From assembly GCA_004335835.1 (NCBI GenBank), contig RWJK01001754.1, positions 1-50,761 on the forward strand: a stretch of 50,761 nt of DNA, read 5' to 3'. The translations under genes and the position numbers were made by a program. Shown piece by piece: positions 1 through 12,000 of this stretch. The notes beneath the pieces were generated by a model. It was not told where the DNA came from. It saw only the letters and a list, made by a program, of their open reading frames with translations, and did no database searches. Positions within the stretch are counted from its first letter, which is position 1; each line of letters opens with the position of its first letter. This DNA is from Scenedesmus sp. ARA3 (taxonomy: Eukaryota > Chlorophyta > Chlorophyceae > Sphaeropleales > Scenedesmaceae).

Positions 1-789
1 TTGCATCATGTGGATGCAGCGGCCATCTCGCTGGTAGATGCAGGCAACGTTTCTTGTTGAAGCTGTTGTAGTGCTGGTGTCTGATCTGTCAGCGCATGGC
101 ATCTGCCTGGTGAATACCGCGAATTTGCATGTGGGTTCCAGCGGTCGCGTGTCTGTGTGAGGGTTGATGGGGGTTGTGTGGATGATTAGTTTTCGGCGCA
201 GTGCCTGACCAATGGTGACGTTGTACAGTTGCTCGTTCGGGGCTGATGTTATGTGGTGGAAACATATCTTTTTGGGGCGTGGTTGTAGTTGGTTCAGGGC
301 GGCAGCGCGGTCCTCAACCTGGCGGCGTTCTTGGATTGTTGCTATTCTGCTTTGGCTGCTGCTGTGCCGCATGTCTCCACCAAGCTGATGGGTTCCTCGG
401 TAGGGAGAAACGTGACCTTGTACTCGGCTTGAAAGGACACTCTCTTGATAGTCTGCTGCGACGACTTCACTTTAAGTCAGTAGAAGCAGTGGGAGACATG
501 TGGAAACACCGGCGCGTTCTACTGCAGCACAAGCTTGGCACCAAGCCTAAGGTTACAGGGCTGAAACGCCCCTGCCATGGTTTTACCCCACACCACAGAA
601 CCACAGTCAAAAGGAAGAAGTGACAATACCTAATGGCCCCACGGGTACCTTGCTGAACCCTAGGGATCAGTGAGGATGGTAGGAGGTGTGAAGGCGCACG
701 GGGTATCCTCATCGTCACACACACACCCTCCCTTAACTTACGCGGGTGGCGAGTCTTAACACACCACGCGTAGCTCATTCATTCATTCA
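1..789. other. Unassigned region, no gene supported
   Basis: I see no gene I can support here. A 125-codon open frame on the + strand (246-623) has no recognisable domain, is rich in Cys/Leu/Gly in its first half, and shows no convincing splice context. The decayed leucine-rich-repeat copy begins after it. Confidence 0.4.
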
Positions 790-1436
790 TGAGGCCCTTG
801 CTGCGGTGCTGGGCACTGCCCCGGCATGGCCGGCACTGCCGCAGCTGCGCAAGCTTGACCTGGACTGGGAGAATTATAAGATACCCACACCAGAGCAGTA
901 TGCAGCCATGCTGTCAGCCGCCGCAGCATGCAGCAGCATCACGAGCCTCGACTTGGAGGTGTATTATAACGATGTGGATGAGGAGGGTGAGGAGCAGCAA
1001 CCCATCCCTGTGTGCTCACGCCTGGCAGGCATGACCACGCTGCGCGAGCTGCGCCTGCAGAGCTCCAATCACATGTTGTCGGGGGATGTGGCACTCAGCG
1101 CTCTGACTGGCCTGACGCTGCTCAAGCTGTACTTTCAAGACTACGCCCCGTTGGAGGACTTTGATGTGGCGCTGTTGGCAGGCTCGCTGAGGCAGCTGCG
1201 GCACCTGGACTTGGAAAATAACAAGATGGACAGCATGGTGTGCCTGGCCTCCATAGCGTAGCTGACGCAGCTGACGGCCCTGCTGATGAAACGCAACCCC
1301 TGCGTGACGGCGCGGGGCCTGATGGCTCTGACGCGCCTCACACGGCTGCAGCAGCTGGAAGTAAGCAAGGATGGTGAGGTGACGGTGAGCTGCTGAGCAA
1401 GTTCTGGAGGGCAGTGAAGGGCGTGCGGTGAACTTT
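790..1436 (+). pseudogene. Decayed partial copy of an LRR gene
   Basis: The stretch parallels the last third of the LRR gene at 2415-4427: both read AVLGTA, then PQLRKL, ACSS(I/V)TSL, and the closing segment MALTRLTRLQQL. Similarity begins near 796 and runs to about 1430. Two lesions break the frame. A TAG stop at 1258-1260 stands where the intact copy has CAG (Gln). A single-base deletion near 1387, in the codons matching EVTDELL, shifts the remainder. The 5' two thirds of the gene, including the F-box-like part, are missing. The copy lies directly upstream of its relative in the same orientation, which suggests a local tandem duplication that was truncated and then lost function. A functional truncated gene ending at 1260 is possible but less likely, because similarity continues beyond the stop. 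Confidence 0.8.
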
Positions 1437-2414
1437 CATCTGCAACTTTGGGAACTTCGAAGCATGGCAGCTTGTAAGGGTGGGGAGGTGCGCACCATGC
1501 TTGGAAGTTCAAGTGCCAGCACGGTGGCTGAACTGTTTTTTGGACATCCCAAATCCGCGGTTGCAATAGCACCACAGCTTTGATTGGTGGCAACGTTGCT
1601 GTGTCTGCAACGGTTCTTATCATGCTGAAAGTGTGGTGTTGATATCCAGTCATGCGTGTGGTGTTGGCAAATAGTCCTGAGTCACGTGCGTTGTCAGCGG
1701 TGCCAAAAGGAGCTTCCAAGAGCGGAGAGCATTGCCAGCTTGTACTAATAGCTTGGTGCCGGGACTGGGGTGGGGCGTGCTGGGGTAGCTGCAGCTGTGC
1801 TGCCTGCAGCAGGTGTGTCGCGTGTGACACAGCTAACTTGGTGCCACAGAGGAGTTTGCGAGGTCAACAACTGCATTGCGACAGGTGCTTTGGTATGTTG
1901 TTTGTAAAGCGTCTGTTGCTTGAGCTGGCTGTGTGATGCTGGCAGTGGTGCAGGCTGTAATACTAGCCAGGTTGTCGGTTGCAACTTGCCAGATGTTGCA
2001 TCGACTGGATATCCAGTGAGTTTTAGCAAGCTGCACAGTGCCTGCGCAGTGACTGGTTGTAAATGAGCACTTTGCTGATGGGGTAATAAAAGCGAGGGCG
2101 ATCTTGACAAGGTGCTCAGTGGTGGTCAGTGGTGGCATGGACTGTTGGTTAAATGTGTGTCACTTCTGCTGTCAAGTACGACTCTCCGATCACCGGTTAC
2201 ACCACCGCCCTAGCAATGAACGGCAGCTTCATCAAGCCAGCAACAAGCTGCGCGAAGCTATGTTTACAATATAAACAAGGTAGCCTGTGGTAGCGGACGA
2301 ACTCCTGCTCCCCTAAACAGTTCCGCAACTGGCATCAGCTGCATAGCCTTCCCTCTGCATCTATCAAAACCTCACCGCAACTTGAATTTGACTAACCAAG
2401 CATCACAGCTGAAG
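1437..2414. other. Intergenic, nothing recognised
   Basis: About 1 kb between the decayed LRR copy and the intact LRR gene. The open frames here are short, overlap on both strands and show no domain. The distal part presumably holds the promoter of the LRR gene, but I see no defined element. Confidence 0.4.
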
Positions 2415-4427
2415 ATGCAGCACAGCGAAACAGAGGTGGGCACCTAAGAGAGGCATTGGCTTCGTTCCCTGCTGCACACGTGTTTGGCGCATTGCTCCGG
2501 CTCGACTCTTGAAAAGCCACTGTTTCGTTACCAGAGATCATTGCAGAATGATCTGAACGTGTGGATGGCATGTTGCACCTGTGCATCAGGACGAGAGCAC
2601 CATCGCATTGGTGCCTGCTGCTGCTGGTGCTGCTGCTGCTATTGCTGTACATTGCAGGACACAGCAGACACGCAGCTGCAGGCAATTTCCATTGCTTTGA
2701 GTCACCCAGCTCTCAGCTCAGACGCCCAGGTCCTGTGTGCAGCAGCTTGCACATGTCACAGCTGGCAAGAAGCAGTGCAGCAATGCAGCACATGCAACAT
2801 GAGCATCATTGTCAGCGAGCATGTCTCGCTGCACCGGCTAGCAAGCCTTGCCAGTTGGCTTGTCAGGCATGCAAGGCTGGTGCGCGGCTTCACAGCTGTC
2901 ATCCCAATCCATGCCACAGACACGATTCATGGAGTACCTGCGCCACAACACAGGGCAGCAGCACAGCAGCTGCTGCAGCAGGCCTTGCAGTTGGTCACAG
3001 CCAATGCCGCCGCCGCCGCACCTAACCCATCAATATTAGGCGCTGCGCATACGCCAGCAGCCGAGGCTGTGACGAAGGGCCCTGCAGCAGCAGCAGCAGC
3101 AGCAGCCGCAGCAAACACCGCCTGTCTTCGGCTGCTTGAGTTCAACAGCAACTTCCTTGCCAGCCCAGCACTGCTGCAGCTGCTGCCAAGCAGCAGCCTG
3201 ACCCGTCTTGAGCTAGGCCTGGATGGCAGCGCGGCAGCAGCAGGGCCAGGCATGGCAGCAGCACTGGCACAGTTCAGCAAGCTGCAGCAGCTTGTGCTGT
3301 GCACAAGCAGCGATCCTGCTGCGCCGGCCGCTTGCCTGGCGGGCCTCAGTTGCCTCAGCCAGCTGACATCACTCACGCTGCAGGGCAGGTGGCATCGAGG
3401 CCTGCAGCAGCAGCTGGCGCAGCCGCTGCCGCTGCTGCAGCTGCACTTGGAGCTGTGTGATGTTGCGGATGAGGGCGGCCTGCTGCAGCTGGACCTGTCG
3501 CGCATGAGCTGCTTGCAGGAGCTGCAGGCGTCACACTGTCTGGCGGACAGCACGAACCTGCCAAGCCAGCTGCAGCGCTGCAGATTGACGGCACCAAAGG
3601 ACTCACAGCTACTGCCGGTGGCAGGGCTGCAGGCATTGCAGCAGCTGGCCTTGCGTGTAGATAACAGCAATCCGCAGTTGCTGCTGCCGCTGGCGCGGCT
3701 GCCTGGTCTGCATACGCTGGAGCTGTCGTACAAGTTCCTGCCTGCAGTGCTGGGCACTGCAGCAGCGTGGCAGGCGCTGCCGCAGTTGCGCAAGCTCAAC
3801 CTGATGTGGGATGTGCACATCTGGGAATATCCCACTATAGACCAATTTGACCGCTTGCTGGTAGCCGTAGCAGCATGCAGCAGCGTCACCAGCCTCTCAA
3901 TGCGGGTGTCATATGATACAGGCCTAGATGAGGAGCAGCAGGGAATGCCGGACCTTATTCATGTGTGCTATTTTCGCTTGGCAAGGTTGACCGCGCTGCG
4001 CGAGCTGAGCCTGCACAACGCCGTAGACATGCTGCCAGGGGACGTGGGAGGACTCAGCGCTCTGACAAACCTGACGCTGCTGGAGCTGCGGGGCGACGAG
4101 CATGTGCGCGTGGTGAGAGACCCGGAGGTGGCGATGCTGGCAGGCTCTTTGAAGCAGTTGCGGCGCCTGGACGTGAGTGGCAATGGCATGAGCAGCATGG
4201 CATGTCTGGCATCCATCGCACAGCAGCTGACACAGCTCACGGCTCTGTGCATTAATGGCAACCCTGGCGTGACAGCGCAGGGCGTGATGGCGCTGACGCG
4301 CCTCACACGGTTGCAGCAGCTGGACGTAGACAGGAGCGCAGAGGTGACAGATGAGCTGCTCAGCCAGTTCTGGAGGGCGGTGAAGAGTGGGCGTGATGAT
4401 GTGTGCGCAGCGGGTCTCACTGTGTAA
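2415..4427 (+). CDS. Leucine-rich-repeat protein with F-box-like N-terminus
   Basis: Proposed exons are 2415-2435 and 2658-4427 (596 aa). The start is an inference: an ATG followed by seven codons ends at GAG|GTGGGC, and the next exon opens in the same phase after a CTG-rich tract and ATTGCAG. Without that intron the frame stays open to an ATG at 2484, but would encode an improbable Cys run (about 2610-2650). Residues 15-45 (ALSHPALSSDAQ, then CHSW) resemble the start of an F-box. LRR units follow, with LTRLELGLDG, LTSLTLQG, LRKLNL, LRRLDVSGNGM and LQQLDVDRS as recognisable strands. A role as an SCF-type substrate adaptor is a family-level inference. The 3' third is duplicated as a pseudogene just upstream. 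A second F-box/LRR gene lies at 47007-50143. Confidence 0.75.
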
Positions 4428-5016
4428 GCAATAGTGACCAGTCATGCAGGCCTTGCACCCTGAGGGTGCTGGCTGAAGCACCACTTGATTTGCGGAGTGG
4501 GGGTCACCGCCATTGCAGCTGTCGGGGTGGAAGCTGGCTGCAATGCTTCACATTTTACCTGTTTTTGCTTGGGCATTGGTGTATGGTCGCACGCAGTAGC
4601 TGGCAGCGTAACGCTTTTTGAGTCACATGTCGTCCAGCACATTGGCTATAGCTTTGCTCGCACCACTAGTACTGCACTGTCTGCCGGGTGCTGCAAGCAG
4701 CTCAGCTCGGCTGTCACTCTCAGGTTTTAACCCCAGGGAAAAACTATGTGACGCCTGGTAAAATAGGAAGCGCTAGAGGGGTTCTTTTTGCATTGCATTT
4801 GTTACACGGAAGCGGTTCATGAGAGAGAAAGAGAGGCGCGGTTCATGATAGATAGATAGAGGGGTTACACGGTGTGTTCATGCGGCATACGCCACCACAG
4901 ACACCTGGTAAAATAGGAAGCTGCAAGCAGCTCAGCTCGGGCTGTCACTCTGAGGTTTCAACCCCAGCTCGGAAGAAGAAGAAGATAGGGTGGATTGTAC
5001 AGGGGCTTGTTTAGAC
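4428..5016. other. Intergenic with rearranged direct repeats
   Basis: This gene-free stretch lies downstream of the LRR gene and at the 3' end of the convergent minus-strand gene. Apart from the repeat pair described separately, there are short GA-rich and GATA tracts (4820-4862). I see no coding signal. Confidence 0.5.
4681..4966. repeat. Two-block direct repeat in swapped order
   Basis: Block A (CTGCAAGCAGCTCAGCTCGG...AACCCCAG, about 46 bp) occurs at 4690-4735 and 4921-4966. Block B (CCTGGTAAAATAGGAAGC) occurs at 4754-4771 and 4904-4921. In the left half the order is A then B; in the right half it is B then A. The spacer repeats GCGGTTCATGA twice (about 4812 and 4839). Confidence 0.75.
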
Positions 5017-6077
5017 TCAAGCCGACAAGGGACATACGTCCCCAGCGCACCAGGCGCCTGCTCCGCCGTGCGCTCTTCCTTGCTGCCAGAGATGGTAAGC
5101 ACTGCTGTTAAGCCGTGCTGCAGCTTGCTGCTCCTGCTGCTGCAGCAACGGCAACTGCTGCGGCAGCGGCAGCAGCTGCTGCATCTGTGCATCCAGCACC
5201 AGCAGCACCAGAAACTCGCTGCTCGCTGTCAGCTGCTGCAGGTGCGGCATTGGACAGCACGGCTGATCTGGCAGCCTGCTGTGCTCCAGCTGCTGGATCA
5301 TCTGCATGGCAAATGCCGCTGCCCCTGCTACTATTGGCTGCTGCTCAATGCCGCTGTTGGCTGCAGCGGGTGACGCCCGCAGCAGTGCCACTGCCAGACG
5401 TGCTGTGGGTACTGCCAAAGCTCCTGCTGCTGATTTGAGGCTGCTCTTCGACCACATCCTGGCCACTGCCAGCGCCAGCTGCAGCAGCGCTGCGGCCCTG
5501 CTGAAGCTGTGTGGATCAAGGCCGGGTTCATCAGAGGGCAGCTGTTCTGCTGCGCTGCCTACTGCTGCAGCCAGCTGCAGCAGCAGGCATGATCTGCTGA
5601 CCTGCTGGGCTAGCTCCTCAGCATCTGTAACAGGTAAACTGTTGGATGGGCCCTCCTCTGCTGCGTTGCTGCTGGGGACGCTGCTGCTGGGGACGCTGCT
5701 GCTGAGGGCCTGAGCTGTGCACAGGAACTGTGCTGTAGTTTGCAACACCAGTACTGTTGTTGCCGCAATCTTGCTGGTGCTGCCGTGGTTGCTGACGGAG
5801 CTCCTGCTGGTGCTTTCAATCGCATTGCTGCCAACATCTTGCCTGCTAGCGATGCCAAGTGCTCCACAAGCGGCAGCTTCGCAACACTGGAAGGAGACGT
5901 GAGGAGAGAGTCGGGTGGCTGACGCACCTGCCAAAGGCTGGCTAGGCGCGACATTACGGACTCCAGCCTGTCCATATCTTCATTTGTCCATGTACGGGTA
6001 TCAAGCAGCCTCTGCAGCTCATCATCTACGTCCTTCAACACAATCGGCCGGCAGTCTTGAGCAACAGGTGGCTCCAT
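5017..6077 (-). CDS. Unrecognised protein, exon structure uncertain
   Basis: Exon 1 is well supported: an ATG at 6077 opens 50 codons (MEPPVAQD..., including DELQRLLDTRTWTNEDMDRL) ending at CAG|GTGCGT (5928). Two continuations are possible. A 41-nt intron ending at CTCCTTCCAG would join exon 1 at 5886 to the long downstream frame that ends at 5017. Alternatively the first frame reads on through an amphipathic stretch (LPLVEHLASLAGKMLAAMRL) and splices later, for example to CTGTTACAG|AT near 5629. Either way the body (TDAEELAQQV to about FLVLLVLD) is Ala/Leu-rich and looks helical. I recognise no family. The last 30 or so codons are doubtful and may hide another intron. The neighbour upstream on the same strand, BLD10/CEP135, ends 316 bp away. 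Confidence 0.5.
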
Positions 6078-6392
6078 ACTGAAGTGTGCTGCGTAGAAAT
6101 TACTGTTCGAGCATGGCAACATTTAAACAACGTAGCAGACGCAGCAGCGAACAGATACAGCGTCATAGCAGCAGAATTGAAACCCTGGACCCGAATGTGT
6201 GTTCACTGTGCGACCAGATTACCGATAGCAATCACACGGGGTCCCCGTCAAATGCTGCAGAAGCTTCACAATAATGAGGTTCAGTGCCAGCATGCAGCAA
6301 GCTGCTGCTCTTCCAGCTGCAAGTGCTACCATGCACTCCCACAACCAGCCATCTGCAAATCAGGACAGAGCAGCCAGCCCGCAGCCAGCTCA

Positions 6393-7067
6393 TCATGCCT
6401 CCTCCATGGCTGCCATGAACTGCGCCAGGTCAGCCTCGGCACGCTGCCGCCTGCTGACCTCATCCTGCAAGCAAATGCAGGGGCAGACATGGCAGGCAAC
6501 GGCAGGCAACAACAGCAAGCCTGTCAGTCAAACGTAATGGACGCTGCGTCGCGGCAAGACAGCAGTCAGCAGCAGCCTACGGGCGGACTACAGGTCACAT
6601 TGTAGCAAGCAACACAATTGGGTAGCACAGCACGATACAAACTGGACCAAGCAAGCTGCATTTGCACAGGCGCCATGCATGCTGCCCCTACCCTGCCTGA
6701 CGCTAGCCTCACCTGCAGTTGTGAACGCAGCTGCTCGTCTGACAGACTGCTGCTGCTGCTACTGATGCCCCTGCTCAGCCTGCTGCTGCCATCTGCAGCA
6801 GCAGATGAGCGCCGACTAGATCCGGCAGCCGCTGCGGCAGGGAGGCCTTGCTGCTCATGCTGCTGCTGGTCTGATCGCCGCCTCTGGCCGCTGCTAGCGA
6901 CTCCTGCAGCTGCTGCCAGGCTGCTGCCTGAGCTGCCGCTGCTGGGTGTGGCAGCAGCTGCTGCTGCTGCGCCTGCTGCGCGTGCTGCTGCCTCGCTGCC
7001 CGCCAGCATCTCTAAGAGGTGGCCCTTGTCACCTTCCAGCGCCTGCAGCTGCGAGTGATACTCCTCT

Positions 7068-7101
<34 letters not shown>

Positions 7102-8976
7102 GCATGCGGCAGGTGTAAGATAGCAGGAAATGTGCAGCATAAGCAAACACAGCGGGCCAAGCCAGTGCTGCTGATGTGCATGCAAATGCCGGCTGCAGCC
7201 TGCCGGCCACTCACCCAGTTGCTGCTGCAGCCATGTGTTGGCCTCCTGGAGCTGCGCCACTTGCTGCTGCAGCTGGTGCGCCTGCGCATCACTAGTACCG
7301 CCTCTGCTGCCTGAGCTGCCGCTGCTGCGCTGCGTGCTGCCAGGCATGCCTGGCGAGCATGTGGAGGCTGCTGCTGTGCGTGCTGCTAGAGCCAGCGTCT
7401 CTGCGCGCAGCCGTGCCAGCTCCTTGTCCTGCACCTCGTGCGACTGCTGCAGCGCCACCACGCGCTGCTGCAGCGTGGACACCTGCAGGGCAAGAGTGTC
7501 AGAGCTGCGTCAGCAGCCTGGGTTGATGTTCCCGCTTGCAAGACAGCAACGCCAGGGTTGATGATCTCGCTTGCAGGAAAGCAACCGCCGGGGATGATGA
7601 TCTCGCTTGCAAAGAAAAAACGCTCGAGTCAATGTCCTCGCTTGCAGGGAAGCCACCGCCTGGTTTGATGTTTCTGCTTGCAGGAAAGCAATAATCTTGT
7701 TGCAGGAAAGCCAGGCGCAAGCGCAGCTGCTGCATCAACGGTTCACACAGCCCTAAGCAAACCAAGCAGGATTAAACCACGCGATGGCACTGCGTCAAGC
7801 CCCAGCAGAGGCAAGCAACCACACCAGCACCCCACACCCCACCATCCCCACCTGCTCCTCCAGCATCCTGTTGCGCTGCTGCACCATGCCCAGCTGCCCG
7901 CCAGCAGCGGCCACGTCCATGCCGCTGCGGTACTCGCGCGCGCGCTGCGCCGACAGCAGCCCCTCCAGCTCAGCCACCCTGCGGGGTGCGCAGCAGCAAC
8001 AGCAATAATTTATATGTGGCACAGAACACGGGCATGCAGTGACAGCACGCAGCCCCTCCAGCTCAGCCACCCTGCGGATACACTAGAGCTGGCACGCCAG
8101 CAACAGTGCCATGCAGTGATTATGTGCAGTACAGCAGCAGAGCGTCTGGCCCACACATGCTCACAGCAGCCCCTCCAGCTCAGCCGCCGTGCAGAATTAG
8201 CGGCAGCAGCAGCAGCAGCAGCAAATAATGAGTGACAGCTGCGCCGACAGCAACCCCTCCGTCTCAGCCACCCTGCGAGGGTGGGCAGCAGCATGGTGTT
8301 TGGCGTAGGACACGTGCATGCAGTGTGTTGCATGCAGTGTGTTGCATGCAGTGTGTTGCATGCAGTGTGTTGCATGCACGCAGACAAGCACCAGCATGGC
8401 AGCTGGCACCGAACGCACATGTGAACCAGGTGGCAGGTCAGCTGGCAGCCGGCTGCATGCACTCCCACGCCACACTCGGGCTTGCAGCACGCACCTGCCC
8501 TGCTCCAGCTGCAGGCGCGTGGTGAGCCCCTCGATCTCAGCCTGTGCATCTCCCAGCCTGCCCTGCATCAGCCCCAGCTGCGCATCAGCGCCAGCCAGCT
8601 GCCGCTGCAGCTCCTCACGCCCACGCTCCAGCATCAGCCGCACCTGACACGGCAGCAGCATAGCAGCACACAGGTGCACAGTTGTGCATTTATCATGCCT
8701 AAAACTGTCATTCGCGCAGTTGTGCATTCACCATGCTCAACAATTGTCATCAGAAAGGAGAATGAAACGGGTGCCGATGTACAATGGTGTGCGTGAAGTG
8801 AATGCCAGATGACGGAAATGAACCAGCAAGCTGCAACCTCTGCACCACTACAGCCTTGCCGCCTGGGCTCACCTGCTGTGCAGCTGCCAGCTCCCCCAGC
8901 AGCCCCTCCCGCTGCGCTGCCACCTCCTCGCCATCAGCAGCACCACGCGACAGCTGGCGGCTGAGGTGGTCAACCT

Positions 8977-9015
<39 letters not shown>

Positions 9016-12000
9016 GTTGAACCCCACAGGGTGCTCAGTGTTCCACAACCCTGCATCTTGCTGCTGCTTCTGCTGCTGCTGTCGCGGATCCTCTTCAGCA
9101 CTACTACCTGATCTGCTGCAGCAGCAGCAGCAGCAGCAGCAGCGCTGACATCAGAGGGCTGTCTGCACTGACACAACGAGCGGCTGCTATGAATCAAGCA
9201 TCACGCGTTGGCATTCAACGGGGCACCATTGTTTGTCAGCATAGCGCACCCTGCCAGGCCGCACCTGGCGCTCGTATGCTGCCAGCTCCAGCAGCTGCTG
9301 CTGCAGCGTTGCAGCTTGACCGCGCAGCTCATCCTTGAGTGCTGCCACCTCATCATGTGCTGAGGCCAGCGCCGCCTCACGCAGCGCTGACTCACGCTCC
9401 AGCTGCATGGCAGGCAGTGCGCAGCAGACAAGCACAAGTTGTAGGATAGCAGGTAGGTGCAGGGCCATGCAGGTTGGTTGAGGACTTGGAATCAGGCTCG
9501 TGGGCGAAGTGCTAATGTGTTTGCGAGAGTATACGCTATTGCCAACCTGCAAGCCCTCCGCTGACTGCTTCACTGCATGCGCAGGTGCTCCTGCCGCACC
9601 TCCCCCACAGCCCGCGCCCACCTGCATCACGCTGCTTTGCAGCCGCCTGTGCTCTGTGGCCAGCCCCTCGTACGCGCCGCGCACATCCTCGCCCTCCACC
9701 TGGCGCAGCCGCGCCATCTGCTCCGCGCCCGCCACCTGTTGGCGCAGCTGCGCGGCAGCCTCCTGCAGCGCCTGGTGCGAGGCGTGCAGCGAGGCCAGCT
9801 CACTGCTCACCACCTGCAGGCGGCAGCAGCAGCAGCAGCAGCAGCGGCGGGTCACAACATGCTAGCAGAGAAATGCAGGTGACCAGCCGAAGTCACATGC
9901 TGTGATGCGCTTGAGCCACAAGATTGTGTGGGTTGGCAAAGTTGATTGTGACACAATGGGTGCGTGCAGTGGCCTGTGCATGCACCTGCCTCTCCAAATA
10001 CCCCCACCCACCTGGTTCTCCCGCACCAGCGCCTGCATGTGCTCCCCCAAGGCCCCCAGCTCGTTATGCAGCAACAGACATTGTCAATCAAACGCAGCCA
10101 CTGCCCATGCATCCGCCTTCTGGCTGCCGCGCACCCCCTACCGGTAATAGCGCCTGCACACCCATCGTCAGGCTATACACTTCACAATAAATGCACTCTC
10201 TCAGAACACATTTATGCAAACCCTTGCTGGAAACCCCCCACCCACCTGGTTTTCCCGCACCAGCGCCTGCATATCCTCCCCCAGGGCGCCCAGCTCGTCA
10301 CGCAGCGCGCCGCCCTCAGCCCGCGCCTCCTGCAGCGCCCCCATCGCCCCTCCCAGCTGCTCCTGCAGCGCAGCCACCTCGCCCGCCAGCTCAGCGATGC
10401 GCTGCTCGCCAGACAGCACGCGGCCCTCGGCAGCAGCACAGTGCCTGCAGCCAGGTGGGAGCAGGGGGAAGAAGGCGCCTTTTAGGGGGAACAGTCGATT
10501 GACAAGCATATTCAGGTTGGAGATGCTACTTGTGAGCAGCGGCTGGCACAGGACATATGGTGCACCATGATATCTGAACACCTGGCAGGCTGAGTGCATG
10601 TATCAACACCATGTGCCTGGACCGCAGCTCAGACAGCTGCCGCGAGTAAACAAGCACGCATGCAGAACAGAGCAGCGACACTCAACCCTGCTTGCTCACC
10701 TTGCAGTCTCGTCTGCCGCACTGCGTGCTGCTGCAGCCTCCTCTGCCAGCTGCGCCGCCTCCTCGCGTGATGCATCCAGCTGGCAGGCCAGCTCGTCACG
10801 CGCACGATCAAGCGCAGCCAGCGCCTGCAACAGCAGGGATGAACAGCAGACATGGCCAGCCAGATGAGGGGTTTGGCAAGGGACGTACAGGCACAACATC
10901 TGCTGACAGATGCACATCTCTGCAGTGCAACGGTGTTATCAGGTGATGGCAGCAGATGTAGGCCTCTGCATCCCACATCCGCTCGGCCGTACCTTGTGCA
11001 TGTTGGACGTCTCAGCACCTGCCGCAGCCAGCGCGTCGTCCTTGGCCTCCAGCTGTGAGCGGCAGTCAGCCAGCTCCAGCTGCAGGCTGCGCAGCTCAGC
11101 CGACAGGGACTGCAGGACAGCAGGGCAACAGGTGGGCGGCAGGTGCAACAGGAGAGGCAGGTCAGCTGCACGGAAGCTGGGCTGGGACAGTGAGCCGTGC
11201 GCTGCATGCATTGATCACCACAGATGGCTGTTCATTGATCGTAAAACGTCCACATGTGCAGCCAAAGCTCTCCACCTGTCACTCAAGGCCGCAGCTGATG
11301 ACGTGCAGCTCAACATCATCTGGGTGGTGCCAAGCTAAGCATCAGTGCGCCCCTCACCTTGAGGCTGGCCATGTAGTCCTGCAGCGTGGCGTCGCCCCTC
11401 AGGCTGAGGCTGGTCAGCTGCTCCACCTCGGCGCCACGCGCAGCAAGCTCGCCAGCCAGGCGCGCAGCCTCAGCGCGCGCATCAGCCGATGACTTGTGCG
11501 CGGCCTCAAGCTGCCGCCGCACCTGCGCAGACACAGTAGCAGCACGAGCCGGCATTCATGAGCGGTGAATGCAAGCCACAACAAACCGTGAACACTGCTG
11601 CATGCTTGCACTGCAATGCCTGAATTTGCGTCTGCTGTCATCAGCGCCTTCTCCCCAGCTGCCCCCCCCCTTGCAACCCAACTAGTACATTGTGTCACGC
11701 CCATGTGCTCTGCAATTATACCCCTCCCCCCCTCACCTCTGCCAGCTCAGCGTCACCCTCCTCTAGCAGCGTCTCTGCCCTGCGTGCACGCTCGACGTAC
11801 TCGCGCCCAGCAGCACGAGCAGAGTCCTCGCGGCCCTTGGCAGCAGCGGCAGCAGCCTCCGCGGCAGCCAGCAGCCCTGACAGCCGCTCAGCATCTGCCT
11901 CTGCTCGAGAGAGTGCGGCTTGCAGCGATGCCACGCGTGCCTGCAAGCGCGGAGAGGTAAGCAGGGTCTGTGAGCAAGAAGGATAGAAGTGCAAGAATGC

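Noticed and set aside
246..623. 125-codon open frame on the + strand
   Set aside because: No domain, no conserved motif and no splice context; composition is not convincingly coding.
2927..3889. 320-codon antisense frame opposite the LRR gene
   Set aside because: Ser/Cys/Ala-rich shadow of CTG/CAG-rich coding sequence; the sense strand has clear LRRs.
7951..8282. Regularly spaced repeats resembling a CRISPR array
   Set aside because: Eukaryotic intron; the repeats are copies of an exon edge and the spacers are unequal and partly related.
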